DNA from: Adiantum capillus-veneris
Taxonomy: Eukaryota; Streptophyta; Polypodiopsida; Polypodiales; Pteridaceae
Assembly: GCA_014529385.2 (NCBI GenBank)
Contig: CM043944.1
Location: 66,726,895 to 66,790,894, forward strand
Direction: 5' to 3'
DNA length: 64,000 nt
Position numbers and translations under genes: made by a program. The notes below the pieces were generated by a model that did not search any database, was not told the origin of the DNA, and was given only the letters and a program-made list of their open reading frames with translations. This document shows positions 21,531-32,967 of the stretch, piece after piece (positions within the stretch are counted from its first letter, which is position 1; each line of letters opens with the position of its first letter).

Positions 21531-23130
21531 CTCCTGGTGATTTTTCTCTTGTTAGTGTTCCCAGTGCTTCCCCTTTGCTCCCCTAAGTCCCTTTTAAGCC
21601 TAATTTCAACAAAAAAGTCAATTGGGTAAGTAAAAACTCCCTGTGTGGACTTCAGAGCCTCTGAGCCGTTTTCTGACTTTTGGAGTGCTTTTTGGCGATG
21701 AAATTCCTCGATGTTGGTCTTCATAGCTTCCAAATCCTTTGGGGATCCTTTCCGTATGATTTTTGTCGACTTTGGCTTCACCGGAGCTTCATTTGGCAAT
21801 TTGTCGCTCTAGAAGCACCCGTGGAGGCGTTTACATACCTTTGATGATTTGTGGTGGTCCACCACCAGAGGACTTGGTTGTTGATGGTCTAGAAAAGCCG
21901 CTCGTGAAGTTTGGTGGCAAACGGACTTGCGGTTAGGCCACAAGTGCATTTTGATGCTTTGTCTGTCTGATGTCGTTTCTGAGGTTTAGTGTCGCTTCAG
22001 GTCACTTTTTGGTCATGCGGGTCATATGGACTTGTGGAGCATGTGGATATGCTCCTACCCGTAAATTTTGGTAGCATTTGATCGCCGTTTCGCCGATTTC
22101 CCATTTGGTGGCCTCTTGCGGGTTTCTTGGAATTAGGGTTTTTCCCGATGTTTTCCCACTGCCATTGTCTATTCAGGAAGGGTCTCCTAGACTAGGGTAA
22201 GGTGCTGATGAAGTCTTGTTGCTTTCGGGTTAGCCGTTAGGCCGCCATTTCTACTTGTAGGTCTCTACCGCTCGCTTTGTGTGTGACCTCTACGCTAGTT
22301 TTCGCGACAGAATGACAAACATGCGCGAAAAACTCAAGGTGGTGATCCTACCTCTCATGTTTGGAGCTGGTCGGGTAGACGTGCGCGTCGTAGAAGCTGC
22401 TGGAAGGTCGATCCGCTCTAGGTGGCAGAAGCTCTGTCCACAAGGTCAATAGTGAGAATGAGCTAAAAATGGGGTGAAAAATTCTTATAATGGAGGTCCC
22501 CGAACCATTTTTCATGAAATTTGACATGTGCTCCTAGATTTCTGCAAGATGTGGTTTAGGCTCAAAAAATTCTTGATTTGGACTCCATTTGCTCTATTTA
22601 CCATAAATTTGTCATTTCGGCCAAAACCTGGCCAAAACACACTTTCCACTTCAGTCTCATAATTGCACCCCCACTGTACCGTAGGTTGTTCTTTAGTCAC
22701 TGGTCATCCCCATATTTTTTGTTTTTTATTACGACTGTTTTTCACTTGCTTTTTGTATTTTTGAAGTTTTTCTGCCGAAAATTAGCAAAATTAAAAGGAA
22801 AATAGGAAATCAAACCCAGAAAATCCCCATAATTCATAATAGATCACAAACATCACCGCAACACATTATATACACTCTTATGCAATTTTTGTCGCCAGAT
22901 TTATCCGTTTTACCAATATTTTGCCTGAAAAATGGCTATTTCTACATATATACACACACCTAGGGGCTTAATTTGGCGTTTGGCCCCATATTCATGTAGC
23001 TTCATGCTGTATAAGGGCATATATAGTTGGGTTCCTCCAGAAAATTTCGCAATCAAACGTCAACCCTGAAAATAGTCGAAAATTGTGCCCTTATTTGCTA
23101 TTTCTGTTATTGTTTCCGCATTGAGAATGC
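21531..23130 (-). other. B interior, non-coding stretch between array and pol tail
   Basis: 1.6 kb without a credible ORF. It contains TATA-like runs readable on the minus strand (near 22865, 22945 and 23010) that could serve an internal promoter for the extra ORF. No LTR ends or primer site could be found in it. The first 720 bp (to 22254) is repeated at 40230-40953. Confidence 0.5.
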
Positions 23131-23162
23131 CTCCCCCCCTCCTAGTCGGAGTCCTCCCGGAC
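23131..23162 (-). promoter_or_regulatory. Internal polypurine tract with GGGA hairpin (candidate central or ancestral 3' PPT)
   Basis: The minus strand reads AGGAGGGGGGGAG (23131-23143). Upstream in transcript sense is a 4-bp stem GTCC/GGAC with loop GGGA (23151-23162). The distance from the TCCT end of the tract to the loop is 15 bases, the same as at the real 3' PPT (17061 to 17076). This looks like a paralogue of the terminal PPT module placed after pol. Confidence 0.55.
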
Positions 23163-23487
23163 AACAAGGTTTCGCCTCGGAGTATGTGCCGTGCATAGGT
23201 TGAAAAAGTCGTGCTATTGCATGGCCGATTAATGCGGCCCTATTTTATGCATACTCGGTCAATGCATGGAAAAAGTAATGCTGTGTAAGAGAAGGGAATA
23301 AGCAAGATGCTTATTGGCATTCGCCGTCGAGGTTTCCTGTTTTCTTGGCAAGTAGCAACTGTAACTCTACTGCTCTTTGTTTAATGGTCTTTTTGGTCAG
23401 AGGAAACTGCGTTGCCGACACTGTTGATGGAGTCGTAGCTATTTCGGAGGATGTGATAGCTATGGGCCGTATGGCCTTGGCTTTCCA

Positions 23488-24350
23488 TTAGTAGTGTGGT
23501 GCAGCCAACTTTGCTCCTTGTTGGTTTTTCATCGGCACCCACTTATATTTGTTTATCCGGTTGACGTGTAGATGTCTACTTTCCATCGTTGCTTGTACCG
23601 TAGGTATTTTCTTTGTCTTTTGCTTTGGTATCCAAATGTGAGTGACATGAGGGTTTTGGCTAATCATTTTCTTTGGAATCCATATCTGCTTGGTTACCTT
23701 GGTTTTTGGTTGCACCATCTGCTTTGTTAGAATTCGGTTGTCACATTGTGTTTTCCCCCTCATGGCGTTTCTATCCTTCCGCATCCATACTTGTTTACCT
23801 TGTTGTGGTAGTCTAGATTTTTGTAGTGTAGTCGGTGATTTCAGCTGTCTGTGATGAGCATGGTTAGCCGTTAGCTGGTAGTTGGTCTCAGGTTTCGTGT
23901 TGATCATTGAGGATATTTGTTCTTTGGTATTTGTTTCCAGTGATTGCATGGCTTGCATTTGATCCAGATGTTCCTTTTGAGCAAAAGCTACCACCTGCTG
24001 TTCGTTTTCGTGCTGGATTTTGACCGCCTGTGCTTTCTAGTCTATTTGGACATTGTATTCTTTTTGCCAAGGTTGCCCTAGCAGCATTGGTTGTTGTGTG
24101 CTTTCATCCGTCACCACATAGAATTTGTGTGGGTAAATATATTGATGTAACTATATATGCAATATAATCCACCCTAATGTTTTCAATGGATGTGATGTGC
24201 TACTTTCCAGCACTTGGGGAGTAGGATGAAGTTGATCTGCGACCTGGAGGTGTTGGTATAATCCGTAAGAGATCAAATTTGCTTGAGCACCCGAATCGAG
24301 CAAGGCTGGTGATTCAACTTGATCATTGCCCACCTTGACTGTAATTATTG
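23488..24350 (-). pseudogene. B Pol C-terminal extension: second retropepsin domain and W-I-P-K repeat tail
   Basis: It continues in frame after the integrase. The segment VEPIITVKVGNDQV precedes an active-site motif LLDSGAQANLIS (24270-24301). The flap-end motif MLLGQPW lies at about 24067-24090, so both halves of a retropepsin fold are present downstream of integrase. TAG codons at 24151-24153 and just after the LGQPW segment interrupt it. The tail (about 23800-23515) has four spaced repeats: KQVWMRK, KQIWIPK, THIWIPK and YKWVPMK. The normal protease of this element is separately present before RT (28736-30073, DSGAGVAIS). I know of no standard Ty3/gypsy layout with a protease on both sides. 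It could be a remnant of a captured gag-protease piece. Confidence 0.75.
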
Positions 24351-24599
24351 GCTCGACTGTGTCTTCTTCCAAGTTCATGAGTCGAATGGCATTGATTCTC
24401 AATGGTGGTTTACTTTGTTGTTGTTGTCGCAGAAGCCGTATTTTTGCAATGCGTTCTTGTGCTTTGGTTTGAGCTTCCTCCCGTACTCTCTCTTTTTCTT
24501 TCATTCTTTGCTTTCCTTTATGAATTTGTTGGAGCATCTCCTGTGTGAGTGGAAGGTGATATCTCCTTAGTCGACACCCACTAATCCAGTTTGGCATTT

Positions 24600-25555
24600 C
24601 TTCACCTGCTAATGTAGCAAGCTTGACGGCCCCACTTTGTGATAGATCATGAATCACAAATGGTCCCATCCCTCGCTTTTTCACTTTCTTGGCATGTTGC
24701 TTCAATGTATAAACAAGTACGTAATCTCTTTTTTAAACTCTTTGGTACGCACATGTTTATCAAAAAACTCCTTTTGCCTTCTCTTTTTAGCATAGATCAA
24801 AGCGACCGCTCGTAAGTGGAGTTCATCTAGCTTTTCAAGATCATTAATTCTTGAAGAGAGTTCATACCCTGTCCATTCCAAGTTTGTTGCTACACGTAGA
24901 GTTGGGATTAAAAACTCTATGGGTAGTATAGCGTTTAGCCCAAACACCATGTTGTATGTTGTTGTTCCTATTGAGGTTTTGTAAGCTACCCTGTATGCCC
25001 ATAGTGTTGAGTGTAGCTGCTGATCCCAGTCGGTCCTTGAATGTGACACTATTTTAGTGAGGACCGTGCATAGTGTTTTATTTGTGGTCTCCGCTTGCCC
25101 ATTGTCCTGTGGATGGTATGGTACTGATTTTCGATGTATGACCATGAAATCCTCTAGTAGATATTCAATGACTTCATTGAGGAAGTGTGTTCCACGGTCA
25201 TTGACAATTTCTATCGGTAACCCGTAACGTACAAAAACATTCTCATACAAAACTTAGGCCATGGTGCGTGCATCAGCTTTTTGTGTTGCTTTGGCTTCGA
25301 CCCACTTTGTGAGATAATCCGTAGCCACAATGATATATTGGGTATGGGTGCGATATAAGGGGGTGATATAGGTCCCACAAAATCAATTCCCCACTTTGCA
25401 AATGCCCTTGCCCACATCATTGGCCTTAATGACATCTCATCTCTTTTGATTGGTACCTTGGTGCGTTGACATGCATCACAACGTTTGACAAACTCTTCGG
25501 CATCCATGTGCAATGTAGGCCACCAGATTCCTGCAGTTAAGACAATTTTCACCGT
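24600..25555 (-). pseudogene. B integrase
   Basis: Zinc-binding end (GIWWPTLHMDAEEFVKRCDACQ), then a core with D in KWGIDFVGP, D in NDRGTHF and E in NGQAETTNK. All three catalytic residues are present. A frameshift near 25360 separates the first D from the rest, and a stop/frame change near 24705 precedes the C-terminal GPFVIHDLSQSGAVKL domain. The protein would integrate the cDNA, giving the 5-bp duplication seen. It leads into the second protease domain. Confidence 0.85.
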
Positions 25556-25639
25556 CTTATCGCCCGAAAAATGGCCTCCACTTACTCCGCTATGTGCATG
25601 TTCTAGAATCAGCAGGTATTCGCTTTCACTTGCACAGAT

Positions 25640-28600
25640 TCAGAGTTGGTTGTCCTTGCCCCGTTTATAGAGTTGATTTCCAATTAACTGAAAGTCACGA
25701 GCTTCCAGCTCTATAGCTTTCTCCCGTGCTCTTGTAGTGTTCTCAGGGAACGTCCTGGTGGTTAGAAAGTCAATGATATATTGACTCCATGCAGGTGCTA
25801 TGTTCACTCGAAACAATGTTGCGTGATCCAATGGTCGCTTGGCACTACATACTGTACAATTGGTAATGTAAGAATGTGTATCCGCATACATAATTGGCCA
25901 ATAAACTCCTAATTGTTTTAGTCTTTGGTGTGTTTTCATTGTTGAACAATGAAATGCACAACCCTGGACATGAGCCTCTTCGAGGTAGCACTTGAATTCT
26001 TCCGGATTTATACATAATCGTAGGATTAGGTCAGATTCAAGATGATACAGCCGTCCTGCTATCAACTGGAAGTTTTTTGTTTGTAGAATTGTTCGTTGTT
26101 TGTTTCTACATCCTGTATTATCAAACTCACTTCCAAAGGATAGAATGCTAACTATTTCCTGAGACCATTTGGGTACCATTTCGATGTTGAAAAGATAAGC
26201 ATCTGGTATGTCATCATCTACCGCTTGAGGGGCTTCCCTGTTGTGTATTCTTGAAAGATGATCAGCTCGCAGATGAGTTTTCCCCTTTTTGACCACCACT
26301 GTGAAGTCAAATTCTAGAAATATAATAAACCAGCATACGATTCTCCCTGTATTGCAAGGTTTATTTACTAGGTATAAAAGAGCTTGATGATTCGTGAAGA
26401 ACACAAATTTGTTTGCAAGCAAATAATGCCGAAATTTCTTCAGAGCATAAATCATTCCTAACCCTTCCCTTCCGGTGGTTGTGTAGTTCTTTTCTGCACT
26501 GTTTAACTGTCGGCTCGCATAGCAAACTGGAAAATCCATTGTTCCGTCTCCAGATTGAGCTAGAATGCTACCAATGGCATATGCCGAAGCATCAATGTGC
26601 ACATGGAATATCTTGTCCCAAGCTGGTGCCTTTAGCACAGGTGCAGATATAAGGTTTTCTTTCAACCTTTGGAATGAAGTCTCAGACTCATTGGTCCATT
26701 CAAAATTGACTAGCAAACGATACAACGGTTCTGCGATAACCGCATACATGTATATGAATCTTTGATAATATCCACAGTGCCCCATGAAGGATTGCACTTG
26801 TTTTGCATTAGTAGGCCTGGGTAGGTCTACAATGACTTTGACTTTGTCCAGGTCTGTGGTTATGCCGTTTCTTGAGACAATGTGTCCTAAGATTCGTCCT
26901 TGCTTAACCATAAATACACACTTTTCCGGGTTTAGACAGATTCAATATGTTCAACACTTTTCAAAGACTTTTTGCAAATGGTCAATATGTTCTTCTCGCA
27001 GAAGAGAGTTTACACATAGGTCATCCATGTAAATTTCTAAGAATATTCTTAGGTATTCCTTGAAAGCGTGAGTCATTAACCTCTGGAAAGTGGCTGGTGC
27101 ATTTGTTAGGCCAAATGACATAACTCGATATCCATAAATCCCCCATTCTGTGGCAAAAGCTGTTTTGTGTTGATCCTTCCTTGCTATTGCCAATTGGTTG
27201 TATCCTGAAAACCCATCCAGAAAGGAATAAGCGCGTTTCCCGGCCACTCGCTCAAGGACATGTTCTGTAATTGGCAAGGGATAATTATCCCTTACGGTTG
27301 CCGCATCCACCTTTTTGAGGTTTACGCACACTCGCGGTTTTCCATTCTTCTTGGGAATGACCACAATGGGTGAAACCCATTCTGTATGTTCAGCTTCATA
27401 GATGAACTCTGCATCCATCAGCTTATCAATCTCTTCTTTGATTCGTTTGGCAAATGTGTCATTATATGTATAAGGACGTTGTTTGCTAGGTTTTGCATCT
27501 GATTTTAAAGGAATTGTATGTTGGCATATTAATGGATCAACTCCTTTAAGGTCTTTATAGGACCAAGCAAACACATCTTTATATTTCATTAGAAGTTGTG
27601 TAAGCTGTGCTTCCTCCTCAGGCTCTAAATCATTAGCTATATAGACCGGCTGAGGCTTTTCACCTGGTTCTGCGAGGTCTATTCTTTTTGCGTTTTCAGG
27701 CCCGTCGTAAGATTCTTGGTTGGTTCTCTCCCTGATTGGTGGTGTCAAGATGATTTTTCTTTCCTGGATAGTAAATTTCCTATAGTGAGGTGGTACGTCC
27801 ATGTTGCCCTTTTCTGACTCCCCTTTACCATCACTATCCTCTTCAGTGGTCCACATCTCCCTCAAAGACCGTTTCAGTTCTTGGTATTTCTGTTTACGCT
27901 CTAGTTTGGTCCACTCTTGGTATTTTGTTGGTTCTTTTTTTGTTTTTTTAGATTTTTGTGATTTTGTTTGAGCCCGAGCTTTTCTTTCCCGATTCGCTTG
28001 TTCTCGCGTTCGTTCTTTTCGATTTTCTGAGAATTTTCCTGATATTTGATCTTTCACACAATCCTCTGCTTTTACAAGCATCAAATAGTGAGTTTTTCCT
28101 TTTATCCTGGGCATCAGGTTCTGTCTCACTTTATTTTTGGCTCTTTTCTTCCTATAGCGTTCTTGGCGTCTAGGGTGTTGATTAGCAAAATCATAAAACT
28201 TGATATTCTCTGCTTCATTCCCACGCTCACTGGAGGTGTCCGAACACTCATTATCTGCCTCATCATTTACTTCCACTTGCTCAGAAGAGTTGTAAAACTC
28301 TTCTTGTTCTGGAGGTGCTACCGTCTCTTTTTCTGGCATCACGCTTACCATGTAATAGGGTAGCACATCGTAACCATCCTTATTGCAAAATTTTGTTGTT
28401 GGACTGTCAATAATGGTACATACATCTAACGTTGCCAGTATGTGTTCCCATTCTAGAGGCTCCAAGGCATCTTCAGGGAATGGCTCCGGAATATACTCTT
28501 TGTCTTCAATTGCTCTTTCTAAGATGCAATCCTCTTTTCTTAAGCTTCCACAATGTGAAGCTCCGCACATCCATAGCTCTTTTGGTTGCCCCAACCATGC

Positions 28601-28684
28601 TGGTAGTTCTGATCCTGCTATTGTAGCCGAATCAAACTCTTCCACAGGTGTTTGGTTTACATCCTTGTAACTATGGTCTTTCAA
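25640..28684 (-). pseudogene. B reverse transcriptase and RNase H
   Basis: 28684-26951 holds an N-terminal connector, then RT with [45 protein letters not shown] and catalytic YMDD at about 27020-27031. TGA codons at 26951-26953 and shortly after break the frame just before LNPEKCVFMVKQGRILGH. 26911-25640 continues through the RT thumb, RNase H (HVHIDASAYAIGS, YALKKFRHYLLANK) and the linker to integrase. The stops sit where Arg is common in relatives, consistent with CGA-to-TGA decay. The protein would copy genomic RNA and degrade it in the hybrid. Confidence 0.88.
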
Positions 28685-28735
28685 GTGTATTTTAGTTTTC
28701 GTCTCGCCATGTCTGAGGTATATGTGGTCATAAGC

Positions 28736-30073
28736 TCAATCTTGGACCATCTTCACTTGTCGCATGAATGGTCGTCCCACGATTATCTCATAATTGTTCT
28801 TTTTGTCGAAATCGACTATTGCAAATGTATGCTCATACTCGATCCCGCACGAAGTGACAATTACCTTTTCCAAGAGTCCGAGAGGCTTCTCCATGAAACC
28901 ATCTGCCAACTGCAGCTTCATTCGGGTAGCCCTCAAAGCTGGTTTTCCCCATTTTTTCCAGACTTCCTTCGTGGAGATAGCAACTCCCGCTCCACTGTCA
29001 AGAATAGCTTTGGAAACCACTCCTTGGAATTCTAGAGGTAGCGTTGTGTTTCCGTCTTCTCCCTCACAATATTCTCCAACCTTATTCAATGGTACCGACC
29101 TAGTGTTTAGATTAGGCCTGTCCAACTCCCTGATTCCTTTTTGTAGTTTCAAGGTGGGGTCTTTTACTCCAAATTTTTCCAGGCATTTTCCTACTGTGGT
29201 CCACATGTTTGGCCTTAGCTTTAGGAGTTCTGCTAACGTGATTGTGCATGCCACCGGGTTGGCTAACAGCTCAATCAATCCTTGTGAGTCCATCACCTTG
29301 TTAAAAGAAAATCTTTGAGATGGAATTGCCCTCACTTCCGACTTAGCTTCGTATTCTCCTAGGTAAGAGGGTAAAGTTCTCAAAGAGTTTGGTTGGCTGT
29401 GTCCCGAACTAATAGATCCTTGGTCTCCCCCTTGTGAATGCACCTCAAAGTTTATTTGTGATCTTGCCTCAAATTCTTCAATAGGAGGTAGGATCACATT
29501 CTTTCCTTTTCTCGTGCTATTCATGTGATCATTCATTCTATTAGCCTTGTTGGCCTCTCTGATTTGCTTCCACAGATCATCTAGACCATTACCATCATTT
29601 CCCATCTCTGCCGATATTCTAGGATGGACCCCTTCACTTGCCCCTTCGGTGGTATTGGGCACTATGATAGGCTCTCCTCTGGACTCATATTCATTAGTGA
29701 GTCTTTCCTTTGTTTCCTCATGTTTCTCTATTGTTGGTTGGATGGGGGTTGGAACTGGCACATCATGGCAATTTGCCGGTTTTCCCAACGGATCTTCCAT
29801 CAATGATTGAGCCGTCTCGATCATCTTTTTACACAAATCCAACCTTTGTTTTTCTATTTCCGCATATGGATATGTCATCCATCTTTGCTCCTGGGTCTGG
29901 TTTTTTTTAAGCCAAGCTTCATAAGCTCTTAGAAGCACATCCAGCTGCTCGTTTACTTTGTCTGCTAGCACAGATCCTCCTGATCCTTCACGTTTGGGCT
30001 CAGCTATTTCCTTTGGTGCTATGGCTGCTGTGGTGTGTGAGCTTAGGCTGGCTAGATCTTCTAACCGCTCCAA
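28736..30073 (-). CDS. B protease region (first retropepsin)
   Basis: A single open frame of 445 codons. The N-terminal half is a charged linker (homologous to 1-558 in element C, shared LPSYLG motif). The protease has active site ILDSGAGVAIS at about 28982-29008 and flap-end IIVGRPFM at about 28767-28790. It ends at TGA 28736-28738, followed in frame by more Pol. It would cleave the Gag-Pol precursor. Confidence 0.85.
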   Translation of the reverse strand: MERLEDLASLSSHTTAAIAPKEIAEPKREGSGGSVLADKVNEQLDVLLRAYEAWLKKNQTQEQRWMTYPYAEIEKQRLDLCKKMIETAQSLMEDPLGKPANCHDVPVPTPIQPTIEKHEETKERLTNEYESRGEPIIVPNTTEGASEGVHPRISAEMGNDGNGLDDLWKQIREANKANRMNDHMNSTRKGKNVILPPIEEFEARSQINFEVHSQGGDQGSISSGHSQPNSLRTLPSYLGEYEAKSEVRAIPSQRFSFNKVMDSQGLIELLANPVACTITLAELLKLRPNMWTTVGKCLEKFGVKDPTLKLQKGIRELDRPNLNTRSVPLNKVGEYCEGEDGNTTLPLEFQGVVSKAILDSGAGVAISTKEVWKKWGKPALRATRMKLQLADGFMEKPLGLLEKVIVTSCGIEYEHTFAIVDFDKKNNYEIIVGRPFMRQVKMVQD

Positions 30074-30181
30074 CCTGTTCTTTGTATGTTTCAGCTCATC
30101 GGATAGGGCGGTTTGGTCTCGTTCTTTCCTGGCTTTCCTACGCGCCTTTCTTGCCTTCCAAGTGCTTCTCGGATTTTTCGT

Positions 30182-32967
30182 TTATGAACTTTGGGCATCC
30201 GTCTTTGGTTCTTCTATTATGGGTTCATTCGTCCTTCTTTGGGCTTGGGACCGTGTCACCGCCTGAACAAGTATGACTATTTCACTTTCTGATACTCCAC
30301 TGGAAGGTACTGTTTCCAACAGGTTCAAGGTGGTTTTTGCTCCTTTACTCGGGTTTTTAGGGAAATCGGGAATCAAATGAGTAATTCCACATTCTGGGCA
30401 ATACGCATTGACTCTAATGATTTCATCATGGGGACAGTCTCTCAGCCAATGGTCTCCGCCACACTTGTAACAAGGGCCCTTGGGTTGTTGAGGTGCTCCT
30501 TGAGCTCCCCGTTGCTGGTAAGTCTGTCTCTGTCCGCCCATGCCTCCATTTGCTATGAACAACAATGTTCATTCATCTAAGTTATATCTTCCTTCTCCTG
30601 CGGCCTGTATAGCAGTTGGAGGTCCTTGATTCCCTATCATGCTCCATGGATCTGGTGTCAAGGGTTCCTCTGGTGGATAATAGATAGGGTTCGCCGCATA
30701 TCCATTGGGATCCTCATAGTATGCATGCATAGGCACCAAAGCCTTTTCTTCTGGTTCAGTTACCGTTGGGGTGTATCTTACACCAACTGGTCTTAATCCT
30801 GGTAGGGGTGGTTGTTGCCCTAACACCGGTTGTGGTCTCTCTACACCTACAGGTCCTGGCAAGTTGCCTGCTTGATATCTAGGCATAGGTGGAACTTGAG
30901 GGGAAGCTACAGGAGCTTGGGGAGCATAAGGTCTCTCCCTCACATATCCCTTGTTATAGTAACATTCCTCGGTCCCATGGTTTGTCCATTTTTGTTCAAT
31001 AGCACACCACTTGGGCGGTTTAGCCTGTGGTTTGGCGTACAAGTTGATCTTTTTTAGCACTTCATCTACAAGCTCTTCTTGGTTTACCGCTATTTCTCCT
31101 TTCAGTGTTGTCTTGGAGGACTTGCTCCCACTTTGCTGTGAAGATGAATCTTCATCAAGGTCCTTGAACTCCCCTTCTTTGTAGACCGCACAATTGTCCA
31201 CAAGGTACAAAGCTTCCTTGGTCAACTCCTTCAACGTAGTGCTCCTCTTCATATGTAATTATTTTTGGAGATCTGCATTCCTTAGTCCTTGGATGAATAT
31301 CAGCATAAGTCTGGACTCAGTTGGTAGTTCTTCAACAGGACAGAACTTAACATATCTCTTTAGTCTTAGGGATGCCTTCCGTACACATTCTCCATCTTTT
31401 TTTTTGAATTTATGGATTTGTGAGCTATTCCCCTTTGAGAGAATTCCTCAATAAAGTCGTCAAACACTTTCTCCATCGACTCAAAGTCTCTACGCTCTAC
31501 AGAGTCAAACCAAGTTGCAGCATCATCCTCTAGGGTTAGTCCAAACCCTGCGAATTCGGTAGGAAAGTCTAACACCTCTTCAGCTCTAATAACACGTACA
31601 AAGGCTGCTACATGATCTCTTGGGTCTCTGTTTCCTATGTATTTCCTGTTTACCCATTTTTGCACTTGAGAAGGTCTAATTCTGCGATGGTCTACAAACC
31701 TCATCATGGGATCACCCCTTCCAAGTCTATACCCCTCCTAAGGCCTTTTGTAATAGGCTGGTTCCTCACCCAACGGTGCTCCTAAGCCATAATTTCTAAA
31801 GGTTCTCGCCGGAGGTGGTCCTTCTCTTCGAACTCGTTCCATGGGTGGTCCTCCAAGTTCGGTCGACCCTTGTGTCTTTGGCTTACTCTCTGCTTGATAC
31901 CTTGAATAGTGTGGTGGTTCTTGCAAATCCTTGAGCCCTCGAGCCACTGGATAACCCTCTCGGTTTTTGTCTGGTTCCATTGTCGTACTTTGTCTAAGAA
32001 ATGCCTGCAATGATGGCTGGTTTACTGGTTGGTCTTGGTTGTTGAATGCTCGCGGTCTGGGGGAATGTGATGTAGCGTCATACTCATCTGAGAATGGATT
32101 CGTTGACTTGCTTGGGGTGTGGACGGCTCTCGGCATTTCCTCAGGGGCATATGTTGATGCTCCTGGACCTGTTGCTCTTTCTACTTCCTCTGGGAGAATA
32201 CGTTGGTATTCTCGCCCATATCTATCAACAAAAACTATGCCCTTCCCCGTAGCAGTTTCATAAGAGAATAAGTAAAGAACTTTGTCTTTGCTTAGTTTGT
32301 CTACGTATGGTTCTTTACTGCAAAAGTAAGAGACAATACCCTCGCTCTCGTGTTTGTAGATTCCCACATTCTCGTTATAAGTTGGAACCCTGATTGTTTT
32401 CTTATCGTACATAAAAATAGCTCCATGTCGATCAATGTTTGGTGGAGGCTCTTGAGTTTCTGAAATCATTTTCCCTTTAGCCACGTTGTCTCCATATCTG
32501 TTGTAATCTTCAGGGTTGCTAACAATTAAATAGTGGTTTCTCTTTTCGTTTCAGAATCTATCTCCATCATCATACACGTGGATTATCTCCAATCTTTGTG
32601 CTGGCCTCTCTTCAATACAAATGCACTTGCGACCTCGACAGTCAGAATAGACTAGGGCTCCTCTTGAGTTTGTTCCCTCTAAGAAGATCATAGTAAGCCT
32701 CGAATCATTCGAAGGATTTTGGGAGGTACTTCCTCCTCGCATAGGTCCCTCATAGGTGAAACTTCCTGGCTGTTGGCTCCCCATCATGAAGAAAGATTTG
32801 TCTGACGACGTGTCAGTATCACTACCTTCCTCAATAATCAGTGCTAGCGGATCTAACCTTGCCTGAGTTACACTCTCTTCAGTGGACACTACGCTAACTT
32901 GGTCACCTGCCACTTTCTGGTCTCTAACAATGTATCTTCCTAACCTTAAATTCATCAAACTTATCAA
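30182..32967 (-). pseudogene. B Gag with long N-terminal extension
   Basis: Starts near 32967. Pieces: 32967-32551 and 32484-31738 form a roughly 400-residue N-terminal extension with repeated motifs (SRGALVYSDCRGRKC, DRHGAIFMYDKK, DRYGREYQRI). 31707-31366 is the capsid core (RPSQVQKWVNRKY, DPRDHVAAFVRVIRAEEV, WFDSVERRDFESMEKVFDDF). 31252-30569 is the capsid C-terminal part with a CAIEQKWTNHGTEECYY segment and a Pro-rich region. 30565-30182 has zinc knuckles (CYKCGGDHWLRDC, CPECGITHLIPDF). Stops include TGA at 30569-30571 and TAA at 30182-30184. The extension is shared by A and C but not D. Gag builds the particle; this copy is broken. Confidence 0.85.
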
